A stretch of DNA of 64,000 nucleotides. Source: Streptomyces sp. R41 (GTDB lineage: Bacteria > Actinomycetota > Actinomycetes > Streptomycetales > Streptomycetaceae). The DNA lies in NCBI RefSeq assembly GCF_041053055.1, contig NZ_CP163443.1, forward strand, positions 1,612,001 to 1,676,000, read 5' to 3'. The notes beneath the pieces are model-generated. The model had not been told where the DNA came from. It saw nothing but the letters and a program-made list of their open reading frames with translations, and searched no databases. A program made the translations under genes and the position numbers. Of the stretch, positions 14,628-25,639 are shown one piece after another (within the stretch, counting starts at the first letter, position 1; every line of letters starts with the position of its first letter).

Positions 14628-17480
14628 GTGCAGAGGATTCCCGCGGCAACCCCCGCCGAGATCTCCGAACTGGCCCGCTGCTGTGCCGTGTTCGTGCCCG
14701 CCGATCCCTCCCGTACCGGCTGCGTCGCGTTCTGGCGCCCCGAAGGCGACTCCCCTCCCCCGGTGGCGTCCGGCTCTGCTGAGGAGTTGACTGTCGCGCT
14801 GCCCGCGGACGAGGGCGTCGAGCTCGTGACCGTGCCCGCCGTGCTGCTTCCTGTACGGGCCGCTCTCCCGGTCCTCACACGCGCGCGTGCCGCCCCGCAG
14901 GTTCACCGGGCGACCGCGTTCTGGGGCGCGGCCGCCGTGCTCGCCCTCCAGTTCGCCGCGCGCGGACTACTGCTGCCGGGGCTGTCGGCGAGCGACCACG
15001 ACACGTGGCGGACGGGTCCGTTGCGCGCGCAGGACCTGGAGCGGATCCGTGAGCTGGCGGCCGCGATGCCTCCCCACGCGCACGCGATGCCGGTGGACGG
15101 CGCCGAACCGCCACGGCTGCCGGAGCCCGAGCCGTTGCTGCGCGCCTTCCTGGACGCGGTCGCCGACGCGTTGCCCCGCTCACCCGCGGCGGCGCTCGCT
15201 GCGGGCGGTCCGTCCTTCGCGGCGCCGGAGCCCCAGCACATGCCCGAGCAGCGCGCCTGGACCACAGATGTCGCCGCCGTGCACGACGCGGACGTACGGA
15301 TCTCCCTGCGCGTCGAGGTGCCGGGGCTGGCATCGGCGGTTTCGGACGAGACACGGCTGCCGTTCCGCGCGGTGCTGCAACTGCACAGCGTGAGCGATCC
15401 GGCCCTGGTCGCGGATGCCTCCGCCGTCTGGGCCGGATCCTCGAGCTTCGGCCCGCGTGCGCGGATGGACGCCTTGCTCGCGCTGCGCCGCGCGGCCCGG
15501 GCCTGGGCCCCGCTGACTCCCCTGCTCGCCGCAGCCGTGCCGGACGCCGTCGAGCTCGCCGACGAGGAAGTGGCCGAGCTCCTCGGCGAAGCCGCGCGCA
15601 CGCTGGCGTTCGCCGGTGTCGACGTGCACTGGCCGAAGGAGCTGGCACGGAAGTTGACGGCACGGGCAGTCATCGGCCCGCCGGACGAGGAAGAGGGTCC
15701 TGGCAAGCCCTCGTCGGACGCGCCCTCGTTCCTGTCCGCGGACGCGCTGCTTGCCTTCAACTGGTGGTTCGCGCTGGGCGATCAGCAGCTCACCCGCCAG
15801 GAGCTGGACCTGCTGGCCGAGGCGAACCGGCCTATGGTCCGGCTGCGCGACCAATGGGTCCTCGTCGACCCGCGGGAGGTGAAGCGCGCCCAGGCACAGC
15901 AGGACCGCAAGGTCACGCCCGTCGACGCGCTGAGCGCCGCGCTGACGGGCTCAACGGAGGTCGACGGCCGCCGGGTCGAGGTACGTCCCACGGGCTGGCT
16001 GGCGGCCCTGCGGGAGCGGCTGGCGGACCCGGAGGGGCAGGAGCCGGTCGGGCAGCCCGCCGCGCTCCACGCGACGCTGCGGGACTACCAGGCGCGGGGC
16101 CTCAACTGGCTGGCCCGCATGACCTCTTTGGGACTGGGCGGCTGTCTGGCCGACGACATGGGCCTGGGCAAGACGATCACGCTGATCGCCCTGCATCTGC
16201 ACCGGCAGACCGACCAGTCCGCCGCGGGCCCCACGCTCGTGGTCTGCCCGGCCTCCCTGATGGGCAACTGGCAGCGCGAGATCGAGAAGTTCGCTCCCGG
16301 CACCCCCGTACGCCGCTTCCACGGCTCGCGGCGCAGCCTGGAGGACGTGGCCGGCTGCGAGTTCGTGCTCACGACGTACGGCACGATGCGGCTCGACGCG
16401 CCGCGGCTCGACGAGATGGCATGGGGCATGGTGGTCGCGGACGAGGCCCAGCACGTGAAGAACCCCTACTCGGCGACGGCGCGGGCGCTGCGCACCATCG
16501 GCGCACGCGCGCGCGTGGCGCTCACCGGCACCCCGGTGGAGAACAACCTCTCGGAGCTGTGGGCGATCCTCGACTGGACGACACCGGGTCTGCTCGGCAG
16601 GCTCGGCACGTTCCGCACCCGCTACGCGCAAGCCGTCGAGGGCGGCCAGGATCCCGCGGCGGCCGAGCGGCTCGCCCAGCTCGTACGACCGTTCCTGCTG
16701 CGCCGCCGCAAGTCGGATCCGGGCATCGCGCCCGAGCTGCCGCCGAAGACGGAGACCGACCGTGCCGTGTCGCTGACCAAGGAGCAAGCGGGCCTTTACG
16801 AGGCCATGGTGCGCGAGACCCTCACGGAGATCTCGGGCGCGGACAGCATGGCGCGGCGCGGCCTGATCGTGAAACTGCTCACCGGGCTGAAGCAGATCTG
16901 CAACCACCCGGCTCAGTTCCTCAAGGAGGACCGGCCGAAGATCCCGGGCCGGTCCGGGAAGCTGGAGCTGCTGGACGAACTGCTCGATACGATCCTCTCC
17001 GAGGGAGCGAGCGTTCTGGTCTTCACGCAGTACGTGCGGATGGCGCGCCTCATCGAGCGTCACCTGGCGGCACGCGGCGTGTCGACGCAGTTCCTGCACG
17101 GAGGGACGCCCATCAACCAGCGCGAGGCGATGGTGCAGCGCTTCCAGGAGGGCGAAATCCCCGTCTTCTTGCTGTCGTTGAAGGCCGCGGGCACGGGACT
17201 GAACCTGACACGGGCCGAACACGTCGTGCACTACGACCGCTGGTGGAATCCGGCCGTCGAGGCACAGGCCACGGACCGCGCGTACCGCATCGGGCAGAGC
17301 CGGCCCGTCCAGGTGCATCGGCTCATCGCCGAGGGGACCATCGAGGACCGTATCGCCGACATGCTGCGGCGCAAGCAGCAGTTGGCCGACGCCGTCCTGG
17401 GCGCCGGTGAGGCGGCGCTCACGGAGCTGACCGACGCGGAACTGGCCGACCTGGTGGAGCTTCGAGGGGGCGCACGATGA
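14628..17480 (+). CDS. SNF2-family DEAD/DEAH-box ATP-dependent helicase
   Basis: A protein of about 950 residues with a bacterial SNF2 N-terminal region (1-450, including AFNWWFALGDQQLTRQE) followed by the SNF2 ATPase core. Walker A DDMGLGKT lies near 509-517, motif II ADEAQH near 604, TGTPVENNLSELW follows, and the helicase C domain carries FLHGGTPINQRE near 822 and ATDRAYRIGQ near 882. It translocates on double-stranded DNA and remodels protein-DNA complexes. The start is uncertain: GTG at 14628 (reading MQRIPAATPAEISEL) begins where family similarity begins, while an in-frame ATG at 14526 would add 34 residues. It overlaps the SWIM gene by ATGA and works with it by inference. Confidence 0.92.
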   Translation: MQRIPAATPAEISELARCCAVFVPADPSRTGCVAFWRPEGDSPPPVASGSAEELTVALPADEGVELVTVPAVLLPVRAALPVLTRARAAPQVHRATAFWGAAAVLALQFAARGLLLPGLSASDHDTWRTGPLRAQDLERIRELAAAMPPHAHAMPVDGAEPPRLPEPEPLLRAFLDAVADALPRSPAAALAAGGPSFAAPEPQHMPEQRAWTTDVAAVHDADVRISLRVEVPGLASAVSDETRLPFRAVLQLHSVSDPALVADASAVWAGSSSFGPRARMDALLALRRAARAWAPLTPLLAAAVPDAVELADEEVAELLGEAARTLAFAGVDVHWPKELARKLTARAVIGPPDEEEGPGKPSSDAPSFLSADALLAFNWWFALGDQQLTRQELDLLAEANRPMVRLRDQWVLVDPREVKRAQAQQDRKVTPVDALSAALTGSTEVDGRRVEVRPTGWLAALRERLADPEGQEPVGQPAALHATLRDYQARGLNWLARMTSLGLGGCLADDMGLGKTITLIALHLHRQTDQSAAGPTLVVCPASLMGNWQREIEKFAPGTPVRRFHGSRRSLEDVAGCEFVLTTYGTMRLDAPRLDEMAWGMVVADEAQHVKNPYSATARALRTIGARARVALTGTPVENNLSELWAILDWTTPGLLGRLGTFRTRYAQAVEGGQDPAAAERLAQLVRPFLLRRRKSDPGIAPELPPKTETDRAVSLTKEQAGLYEAMVRETLTEISGADSMARRGLIVKLLTGLKQICNHPAQFLKEDRPKIPGRSGKLELLDELLDTILSEGASVLVFTQYVRMARLIERHLAARGVSTQFLHGGTPINQREAMVQRFQEGEIPVFLLSLKAAGTGLNLTRAEHVVHYDRWWNPAVEAQATDRAYRIGQSRPVQVHRLIAEGTIEDRIADMLRRKQQLADAVLGAGEAALTELTDAELADLVELRGGAR

Positions 17481-18739
17481 CGGATCGCAACGAGGAGCGT
17501 ACGTTCGCCGCGCTGCCGTCCGCGCGCGGGCGGGGCTTCGCGCAGACGTGGTGGGGCCAGGCCTGGCTGAAGGCCCTGGAGGACGCGGCGTTGGACTCCG
17601 AGCAGGTGAAGACGGGCCGCGGGCTGGCGCGCGCCGGGGCGGTGGGCGCCGTGTCGGTCCGTCCGGGGCGCATCACGGCCGTCGTCCAGGACCACGACCG
17701 CACCGCACACCGGGCGGATGTCCTGCTTCAGGAGCTGTCCGGGGAGCAGTGGGACCGCTTCCTCAACATGGCCGTAGAGCGCGCGGGGCACATCGCGGCG
17801 CTGCTCGACCGCGACATGCCGCCGCATCTTGTCGAGGACGCGGCGGCCGCCGGAGTCGAACTCCTGCCGGGACTCGGCGATCTGGAGGCGGAGTGCGACT
17901 GCGGTGCCTGGGACCACTGTGGACACACGGCCGCGCTCTGCTACCAGATGGCGCGGTTGCTGGACGAGGATCCGTTCGTGCTGCTGTTGATGCGGGGGCG
18001 CGGCGAACGCCGCCTGATGGATGAGCTCCAGGAGCGCACCAGCGCGCCCGTGCGGGAGTCGCCGGTCACCAGCCGGGAAGGCGTGGACGCGGCCGCGGCG
18101 TACGCCGCCGGGGACATCCTGCCGCCGCTACCAGCTCTTCCCGAACTGCCCGCCGAGCCCGGGCAGCCCCCCTCCCTGGACATGGAGACCACGCCCGCGC
18201 CAGGAGTCGACCCGGCCGCGGTGGAGTTCCTCGCGGCCGCCGCCACGGGCGAGGCGTACCGGCTGCTCGCCGAGGCACTCGGTTCCGGACACGGACAGCG
18301 GGCGGTCGAGACTGAGTTGTCACTGGGCCAGGACGCGGTCCGGCTGGCCGCGGGCGGCGCGGAGCAGGCGATCACCCGGCGGCTCGCCGAGGGTTCGGGA
18401 CGCGATCGCGAGGAGCTGCAACTCGCCATACGGGCCTGGCGGTACGGGGGCGTGGCAGCGCTGTCCGTCCTCGAGGACGAGTGGGCCGTGGAGGCGGAAT
18501 CGCTGGCACGCGCGCGTGCGGCGCTGGAGTCCGCCTGGGACGAGGACGAGCGGCCACGGCTGCGCGCCACACGCAATCGCTGGACGGCGGTCGGCGCGTC
18601 CACTCAGCTGCGTCTGGGGCGCGACGACCGGTGGTGGCCGTATCGCATGGAGCAGGGCCGCTGGGCCCCGGCCGGACCGGCGGTGAGGGATCCGGCAACG
18701 GCACTCGCCACGGCGGAAGGAAACCCGATGAATGGTTGA
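17477..18739 (+). CDS. SWIM zinc-finger protein
   Basis: A 420-residue protein with an N-terminal FAQTWWGQAWLKALED motif typical of actinobacterial SWIM proteins and a SWIM zinc finger with Cys-x-Cys and Cys-x-His ligands in CDCGAWDHCGHTAALCY (from about residue 140). The C-terminal 200 residues are helical and Ala/Glu-rich, ending in a Trp/Arg-rich segment (RDDRWWPYRMEQGRWAP). SWIM domains bind DNA or protein. The ATG overlaps the helicase TGA (17477-17480), so the pair is translationally coupled and probably acts together on DNA. Confidence 0.88.
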   Translation: MTDRNEERTFAALPSARGRGFAQTWWGQAWLKALEDAALDSEQVKTGRGLARAGAVGAVSVRPGRITAVVQDHDRTAHRADVLLQELSGEQWDRFLNMAVERAGHIAALLDRDMPPHLVEDAAAAGVELLPGLGDLEAECDCGAWDHCGHTAALCYQMARLLDEDPFVLLLMRGRGERRLMDELQERTSAPVRESPVTSREGVDAAAAYAAGDILPPLPALPELPAEPGQPPSLDMETTPAPGVDPAAVEFLAAAATGEAYRLLAEALGSGHGQRAVETELSLGQDAVRLAAGGAEQAITRRLAEGSGRDREELQLAIRAWRYGGVAALSVLEDEWAVEAESLARARAALESAWDEDERPRLRATRNRWTAVGASTQLRLGRDDRWWPYRMEQGRWAPAGPAVRDPATALATAEGNPMNG

Positions 18740-18827
18740 CGCCCACAGTTCACCTCCAGGTCGCACGACGTTCGGTGCCGGGGCCAACTCTGGCCGCTGT
18801 CAACGAACTTGTGCCCCAGGAGGCCCG

Positions 18828-20171
18828 ATGTCCCCGCATGCTGTCGGCCGGCGCCGTGTCCACCGATCCGTCGCCGCGGGTGTGCCGCTCGCCGTGCTGG
18901 CCGCCCTCGTGGTGTCCGGCACCGCGAGCGCGGCGGGCGACCCGTCGCAGCCGCGCGTGACGCGCACCGCGACGCTCGCCGACATCCCGCTTGGTGTGTT
19001 CAGCAACGCACTGCTGCCGGGGACGGTGGCCGACGACCGGGGCGTGGACCTCGGCGGAATCGGCAGTGACATCTATCCGGCCGGGCGCAAGGGCGAGTTC
19101 TGGACGGTCACCGACCGCGGGCCAAACGGCCAGATCAAGGTGGACGGCAAGAAGCGGCGGACCTTCCCGGTGCCGGGCTTCGACCCGGCGATCGTGAAGA
19201 TCCGGGTGTCCGGTGACACGGTGCAGGTCCTCGAAGCGATACCGATCACCACATCCTCGGGGAAGCCCGTCACCGGGCTGCCCAACCAGGCGGGGCGCGA
19301 CGAAGCGCCGTACTCCTATGACGCGCAGACCCCGCTCACGTACAACGCGAACGGTGTGGACACCGAGGGCATCGTGCGGGCCGAGGACGGCACCTTCTGG
19401 CTTGTCGACGAGTACGGTCCTTCGCTGATCCATGTCTCCGCGCGCGGGAAGGTGCTCACGCGGTATGTGCCCAAGGGGCTGAACCTGACGGGGACGGACT
19501 ACCCGGTGGTCGAGGCGCTGCCAGCCATCCTGCTGCACCGGAAGATCAACCGTGGTTTCGAAGGGCTCACCCAACTCCCGGGCGGCGACCTGGTGATGGC
19601 CCTGCAGAGCCCGCTCTCGCTGCCGGACGGGGACGCGGGAGACGCCTCGCGCACGACGCGGCTGCTGCGCTTCTCGCCCAAGAAACGGGCCGTGACGGCC
19701 GAGTACGCGTACCGCTTCGACCCGGTGAACGTGGTCGACCCCAGCGAGGACGACACATCCGAGCTGAAGATCTCCTCCGTGGTGGCCGTCGGCCATGACC
19801 GGTTGCTCGTCGAGGAGCGCACCGACAAGGCCGCCCGCCTGCAGCTGGTGAAGCTCACGCGTGACGCGGACATCCTCGGCGACGCGTGGGACACCGACAC
19901 GACGTCCCCCTCTCTGGAACAGGTCGACGACCCGGCAGCTGTCGGCGTTCCGGTCCTGCGCAAGCGCCTGGTCGTGGACCTTGGAACGGTCGAAGGGGTG
20001 CCCGGCAAGATCGAGGGCGTCGCGCGCGTGGACCACGACACGCTCGCCCTCATCAACGACAACGACTTCGGGATGACCGACGGGGCCGGCGCGTTCGACG
20101 CGCAGGGCCGACTGGTGGACAGCGGGATCGAGACGACGGTCACGTACGTGCGGCTGCCGCGCGGGATCTGA
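18828..20171 (+). CDS. secreted esterase-like/phytase-like beta-propeller protein
   Basis: A 447-residue exported protein. The N-terminus (RRRVHRSVAAG, then a hydrophobic run LAVLAALVVSGTASA) is a classic signal peptide cleaved near residue 37. The mature part matches the esterase-like activity of phytase family (PF13449): GIGSDIYPAGRKGEFWTVTD, then GVDTEGIVRAEDGTFWLVDE, GFEGLTQLPGGDLVMALQSP and KIEGVARVDHDTLALINDND, with acidic loop residues that may bind calcium. It probably hydrolyses phosphate or carboxylic esters outside the cell. CAGGAGG precedes the ATG at 18828. Confidence 0.88.
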   Translation: MSPHAVGRRRVHRSVAAGVPLAVLAALVVSGTASAAGDPSQPRVTRTATLADIPLGVFSNALLPGTVADDRGVDLGGIGSDIYPAGRKGEFWTVTDRGPNGQIKVDGKKRRTFPVPGFDPAIVKIRVSGDTVQVLEAIPITTSSGKPVTGLPNQAGRDEAPYSYDAQTPLTYNANGVDTEGIVRAEDGTFWLVDEYGPSLIHVSARGKVLTRYVPKGLNLTGTDYPVVEALPAILLHRKINRGFEGLTQLPGGDLVMALQSPLSLPDGDAGDASRTTRLLRFSPKKRAVTAEYAYRFDPVNVVDPSEDDTSELKISSVVAVGHDRLLVEERTDKAARLQLVKLTRDADILGDAWDTDTTSPSLEQVDDPAAVGVPVLRKRLVVDLGTVEGVPGKIEGVARVDHDTLALINDNDFGMTDGAGAFDAQGRLVDSGIETTVTYVRLPRGI

Positions 20172-20192
20172 CCTCGGGGACTCTTCATACGG

Positions 20193-20233
20193 CACGCGCG
20201 CGTGGGCGATGAACGGCGGTCACGCGCGCGTGG
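20193..20233 (+). repeat. two copies of CACGCGCGCGTGG
   Basis: CACGCGCGCGTGG occurs at 20193-20205 and 20221-20233 in the 65-bp gap between convergent genes. The CACGCGCGTG core is self-complementary, so each copy can form a small hairpin. This may be a simple terminator or chance in GC-rich DNA. Confidence 0.35.
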
Positions 20234-20236
20234 CGC

Positions 20237-21115
20237 TCACGTCAGTGGCTTGGTCAGCTTGTGGGTGCCCTTGCCGATGTCCGCCGCCAGGCTGCAGGCG
20301 ACGTTGTCGATGCCGATCTTGTAGCCGCTGGAGTCCGGGTACTGCACCAGGGTGCCGCGCACGGTACCCGCGGGCTGCCTGGCCGCCTTGCGGTCCAGCG
20401 TCGATTCGCACAGCGCCGACGCGGCCTTCTTGAGGGCGGCGTCGGTCGAGTAACTGCCGTTGAGTTCGGCCACCTTCACCACTTCGGCGTCGTGCGGCTT
20501 GGTGCACGAGCGCTTGGCGGCCTGCCCGGGCAGGCTGTCGAACGTGTCGAAACAGTCGCCCTTCTTCAGCATGTAGTACGGCACTTCGTCGTTCGCGAGG
20601 GTCGGGAAGAGCGATTCGAGGTCACTCGGTACCACTCCGCTGGGTACCTCCGAGGGCAGTGTCGGCACGACGCTGGGCACCTCTGAAGGCAGGGACGGCA
20701 GTTCGGAGGGAATGCTCAGCGAGGGGCTGGGCGAGCGGCGCGTGCTCTCGGTGGGTGACTTCTTGTCCTGTTTGCCGTCACCGCCGAAGACCACCACGGC
20801 CACGGCAACGATGGCTCCTACGGCCACGATCACGGCGAGCACGAGGAACAGGGGGTTGCGGCGCCGCCCTCCGCCTCGATGGCCACCGGGCCCACCGGGC
20901 GATCCAGGAGGAGGCGGCGGCTGCCAGCCCCCGCCGCCCTGTCCGGGAGGCCAACCACCGCCCTGCGACGGCGGTCCGTAGCCGCCAGGAGGTGGACCAT
21001 AGCCGCCGGCTGGAGGTCCGTAGCCTCCGGACGGAGGGCCAAAACCACCACCTCCAGGAGGCGGCGTGTCTCCCGGCGGCCGAGGGGGCTGGGGCGGTAC
21101 GGGCGGCATGGCCAT
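20237..21115 (-). CDS. Pro/Gly-rich membrane protein with septum-formation-like domain
   Basis: A 292-residue protein. Residues 1-85 are a Pro/Gly/Tyr-rich cytoplasmic tail with repeated GGYGPP units, 88-110 form one transmembrane helix (LFLVLAVIVAVGAIVAVAVV), 115-165 are a Ser/Pro-rich linker with PSEVPS-type repeats, and 175-290 are an extracytoplasmic domain with four Cys (KKGDCFDTFD, KRSCTKPHDAEVV, ALCESTL, NVACSLA). This matches the septum formation-related domain (PF13845). Function is unknown; the tail resembles those of actinobacterial membrane scaffold proteins. Two ATGs lie close together (21115, 21109). Confidence 0.8.
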   Translation of the reverse strand: MAMPPVPPQPPRPPGDTPPPGGGGFGPPSGGYGPPAGGYGPPPGGYGPPSQGGGWPPGQGGGGWQPPPPPGSPGGPGGHRGGGRRRNPLFLVLAVIVAVGAIVAVAVVVFGGDGKQDKKSPTESTRRSPSPSLSIPSELPSLPSEVPSVVPTLPSEVPSGVVPSDLESLFPTLANDEVPYYMLKKGDCFDTFDSLPGQAAKRSCTKPHDAEVVKVAELNGSYSTDAALKKAASALCESTLDRKAARQPAGTVRGTLVQYPDSSGYKIGIDNVACSLAADIGKGTHKLTKPLT

Positions 21116-21235
21116 ACCGTCAAGAGTCGCCTCGAACCGGTCAAGACGCGACCCCCGCGCGGAAGTTGATACGGACCCATGCCATGGATCGCACGATTCC
21201 GGAGAATTCCGCGCAGAGATCCGCAGAACGAGACC

Positions 21236-21275
21236 GTGAGGCCCGGACCCCCCGGAAGGCGGGTCCGGGCCTCAC
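21236..21275 (-). terminator. 15-bp stem-loop downstream of xylA
   Basis: GTGAGGCCCGGACCC (21236-21250) pairs perfectly with GGGTCCGGGCCTCAC (21261-21275) around a 10-nt loop, 66 bases past the xylA stop in the xylA direction. It separates xylA from the membrane-protein gene on the same strand. Confidence 0.75.
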
Positions 21276-21341
21276 GAATCCGCCGGGCAGCAGGGCCGCA
21301 CCACCGCCAGAAGACAGTTCCGCACGCCCGAGCGGACGCGA

Positions 21342-22671
<1,330 letters not shown>

Positions 22672-24117
22672 ATGTCAGCAGCCGAGGGTCCGCTCGTCGT
22701 CGGGGTGGACACATCCACCCAGTCCACCAAGGTCCTGGTCGTCGACGCGTCGACCGGACAGGTTGTGGCGAGCGGACAGGCACCGCACACCGTCTCCACG
22801 GGGGCGGGCCGCGAGAGCGACCCGCGGCAGTGGTGGGACGCGCTCTGCGAGGCCCTGCACCAGTGCGGGGACGCGGCACGCGAGGCCGCGGCGGTGTCGA
22901 TCGGCGGTCAGCAGCACGGGCTCGTCACCCTCGACGCCCAGGGCGATCCCGTACGCCCTGCCCTGCTGTGGAACGACGTGCGCTCGGCGCCCCAGGCGCG
23001 TCGGCTCGTCGAGGAGCTGGGCGGTCCGAAGGCCTGGGCCGAACGGACCGGAAGTGTGCCCGGCCCCTCGTTCACGGTCACGAAATGGGCCTGGCTGGCC
23101 GAGAACGAGCCGGACGCCGTCCGTGCGACCGCGGCCGTACGACTCCCCCACGACTACCTCACCGAACGGCTCACCGGACAGGGCACGACCGACCGCGGTG
23201 ATGCCTCCGGTACGGGCTGGTGGGCGTCCGGGACCGAGACGTACGACGAAGAGGTCCTCGCCCACGTCGGCCTCGACCCGGCGCTGCTCCCGCACATCGT
23301 CCGGCCCGGTGAGGTGGCCGGAACCGTGCACGCCCGCGGTGGGCTGCCGTTCTCCCGGGGCACACTGGTCGCCGCGGGCACCGGCGACAACGCGGCCGCC
23401 GCGCTCGGCCTGGGGCTGCGCCCCGGCACCCCGGTACTGAGCCTCGGCACTTCCGGCACGGTGTACGCCGTTTCGACGCGGCGCCCCGCCGACCCGACCG
23501 GCACCGTGGCGGGCTTCGCCGACGCGCGTGGCGACTGGCTCCCGCTGGCCTGCACACTGAACTGCACCCTGGCTGTCGACCGCGTCGCCGCACTGCTGGG
23601 CCTCGACCGCGAGGCCGTCGAGCCGGGCGCGGGCGTGACGCTGCTCCCCTACCTGGACGGTGAGCGCACGCCGAACCTGCCGCACGCCTCCGGACTGCTG
23701 CACGGGCTCAGGCACGACACGACGGGCGGGCAGCTGCTCCAGGCGGCGTACGACGGCGCGGTCCACTCGTTGCTGGGCGCTCTCGACCTGGTGCTCGACG
23801 AGGACGCCGACCGCTCCGCTCCGCTGCTGCTGATCGGCGGCGGCGCGCGAGGAACGGCCTGGCAGGACACGGTTCGCCGGCTGTCGGGGCGGCCCGTTCA
23901 GGTGCCCGAGGCCAAGGAACTGGTCGCGCTGGGGGCCGCCGCACAGGCCGCGGGCCTGCTGACCGGCGAGGACCCGGCCGCGGTCGCCCGGCGCTGGAAC
24001 ACCGCCAGCGGGCCCGTGCTCGACGCCGTGGAGCGGGACGAGGGGACGCTCGCGAGGATCGCCGGGGTACTCTCCGACGCGGCCCCGCTGCTGGAGCCGG
24101 AGCCGAACCGGAACTGA
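22672..24117 (+). CDS. xylB: xylulokinase
   Basis: A 481-residue FGGY-family carbohydrate kinase that phosphorylates D-xylulose to xylulose 5-phosphate. The N-terminal phosphate loop GVDTSTQSTKVLVVD is at 10-24, the substrate segment SIGGQQHGLV follows, a catalytic Asp lies in GTGDNAAAALGLG, then LSLGTSGTVYA and the C-terminal adenosine motif LLIGGGARGTAWQD. GAGGGAGAG positions the ATG at 22672 (MSAAEGPLVVGVDTS); upstream in-frame starts are unlikely because they lie in the promoter. Paired divergently with xylA. Confidence 0.96.
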   Translation: MSAAEGPLVVGVDTSTQSTKVLVVDASTGQVVASGQAPHTVSTGAGRESDPRQWWDALCEALHQCGDAAREAAAVSIGGQQHGLVTLDAQGDPVRPALLWNDVRSAPQARRLVEELGGPKAWAERTGSVPGPSFTVTKWAWLAENEPDAVRATAAVRLPHDYLTERLTGQGTTDRGDASGTGWWASGTETYDEEVLAHVGLDPALLPHIVRPGEVAGTVHARGGLPFSRGTLVAAGTGDNAAAALGLGLRPGTPVLSLGTSGTVYAVSTRRPADPTGTVAGFADARGDWLPLACTLNCTLAVDRVAALLGLDREAVEPGAGVTLLPYLDGERTPNLPHASGLLHGLRHDTTGGQLLQAAYDGAVHSLLGALDLVLDEDADRSAPLLLIGGGARGTAWQDTVRRLSGRPVQVPEAKELVALGAAAQAAGLLTGEDPAAVARRWNTASGPVLDAVERDEGTLARIAGVLSDAAPLLEPEPNRN

Positions 24118-24174
24118 CCGGACACCGACAAGGACCGCCCCGAGGGGACCGTCCGGACGAGGACTGACGGAGGC

Positions 24175-25383
24175 ATGACCGCACCGCTGCACGAGGTTCA
24201 TCCGACCGGTTCCGGCCGTCGGCTGCCCGACACCCAGCAGGGCATGCGTCGCCGCAACCTATCCCGGGTGATGCACACCGTCTGCGCCGACGGACCGCTG
24301 TCGCGCGCCGCCGTCGCCTCGCGCATCGGCCTGACCCGGGCGGCCGTGTCGACGCTGGTGGACGAGCTGATCCGTTCCGGGCTCCTCGAAGAGCTGGGCC
24401 CCGAGCGGCCCGGCCGAGTGGGGCGGCCGGGCTCGGCCCTCGCCGTCAGCGGGCACGGTCCCGCGGGGATCGGGGCGGAGGTGGGCGTCGACCATCTCGC
24501 GGTGTGTGCGGTCGATCTACGTGGTGAGGTGCGGGCCCGGGCCGTGCGGCACGGCACGAACCGCGGGCGGCCGCCCGAGCCGGTGATCCAGGAACTGACG
24601 ACGCTGATACGTCAGGTGATCGCCGAGGCGGAGCAGGAGGGGCTGTGGCCCGCGGGCCTCGCGGTCGCCGTGCCCGGTCTGGTGGCCCGTGACGCCCGGA
24701 CCGTGGTCCGCGCCCCCAACCTCGACTGGCACGACACGGACCTCGGCGCGCTGCTGCCCGGGGAGCTGCCGCTGACCGTGGACAACGAGGCCAACTTCGG
24801 CGGTCTCGCGGAACTCTGGCTCGGCGAGGCGACGCCGCATGACTTTCTGCATGTGTCGGCGGAGATCGGCATCGGTGCGGCGGTGCTCGTGGACGGTCGA
24901 TTGCTGCGCGGAACGCGCGGCTTCGCGGGCGAGTTGGGGCATGTGCCGATCCATCCGGAAGGGCCGGAGTGCCCGTGCGGTGGACGCGGGTGCCTCGAAC
25001 AGTACGCGGGTGAGGAAGCCGTCCTGCGCGCGGCCGGTCTGGAGCCGGGGGAGGACCGGGTCGGGCTGCTGGCCGAGCGCGCCGCCGAGGGAGACGCGGA
25101 GGTACGGCGTGCCCTGCGCGAGGCCGGAACCGCGCTCGGCATCGCGCTGACCGGGGCGGTCAATCTGCTGGACCCGGAGACTGTCGTGCTGGGCGGAGCG
25201 CTGTCCGGTCTCGCGCCATGGCTGCTGCCATCGCTGGAAGGCGAGTTGGCACGTCGCACAGCGGGTCCGGCCTGTGCCGTGTCCGTCTCGCGGCTCGGTC
25301 CCGAGGGGCCGCTGCTGGGCGCGGCGCACTCGGTGGTGCGGGCGGTGCTCGACGATCCGGCCGGGGTGGCGGCTCGGGCGTAG
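24175..25383 (+). CDS. ROK-family transcriptional regulator, XylR-like
   Basis: A 402-residue ROK repressor. The N-terminal winged helix (about 20-85: RRNLSRVMHTVCADGPLSRA, IGLTRAAVSTLVDELIRSGL) precedes a sugar-kinase-like ROK domain (95-390) with LAVAVPGLVAR, VDNEANFGGLAELWLGEA and the zinc motif CPCGGRGCLEQYAG near 265-278. ROK regulators release DNA on binding sugar. It starts 57 bases after xylB on the same strand, so it most likely controls xylA/xylB in response to xylose. It begins ATGACCGCACCG with GGAGG just upstream. Confidence 0.92.
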   Translation: MTAPLHEVHPTGSGRRLPDTQQGMRRRNLSRVMHTVCADGPLSRAAVASRIGLTRAAVSTLVDELIRSGLLEELGPERPGRVGRPGSALAVSGHGPAGIGAEVGVDHLAVCAVDLRGEVRARAVRHGTNRGRPPEPVIQELTTLIRQVIAEAEQEGLWPAGLAVAVPGLVARDARTVVRAPNLDWHDTDLGALLPGELPLTVDNEANFGGLAELWLGEATPHDFLHVSAEIGIGAAVLVDGRLLRGTRGFAGELGHVPIHPEGPECPCGGRGCLEQYAGEEAVLRAAGLEPGEDRVGLLAERAAEGDAEVRRALREAGTALGIALTGAVNLLDPETVVLGGALSGLAPWLLPSLEGELARRTAGPACAVSVSRLGPEGPLLGAAHSVVRAVLDDPAGVAARA

Positions 25384-25639
25384 CGAGCGGGACGGGCACA
25401 CCACGCGGCGGGCGCAGCGGGCAGCCGGGCGCAGAAAGCGGCGTACGGGGAGAGGCGAGGGACGCCCCGCCGGGCACCAATTCCCCCTTTCGGGTGGCCG
25501 AGTTGTCCACAGTCCCGGGCTTGTCCACCGACTCACGCCTCGCTCTTCCTGCCCAACCGGCAAGCGCCGTACCGTAATTCACGCGAGGCGCAGCCGTCGG
25601 ACCGATGACTGCGTGTCCGGGCGAATCGGGGGGGGTCAC

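Noticed and set aside
20193..20233. ACGCGCGCGT pairs as a phage or plasmid attachment site
   Set aside because: CG-alternating runs arise easily in this composition and no integrase or tRNA is near.
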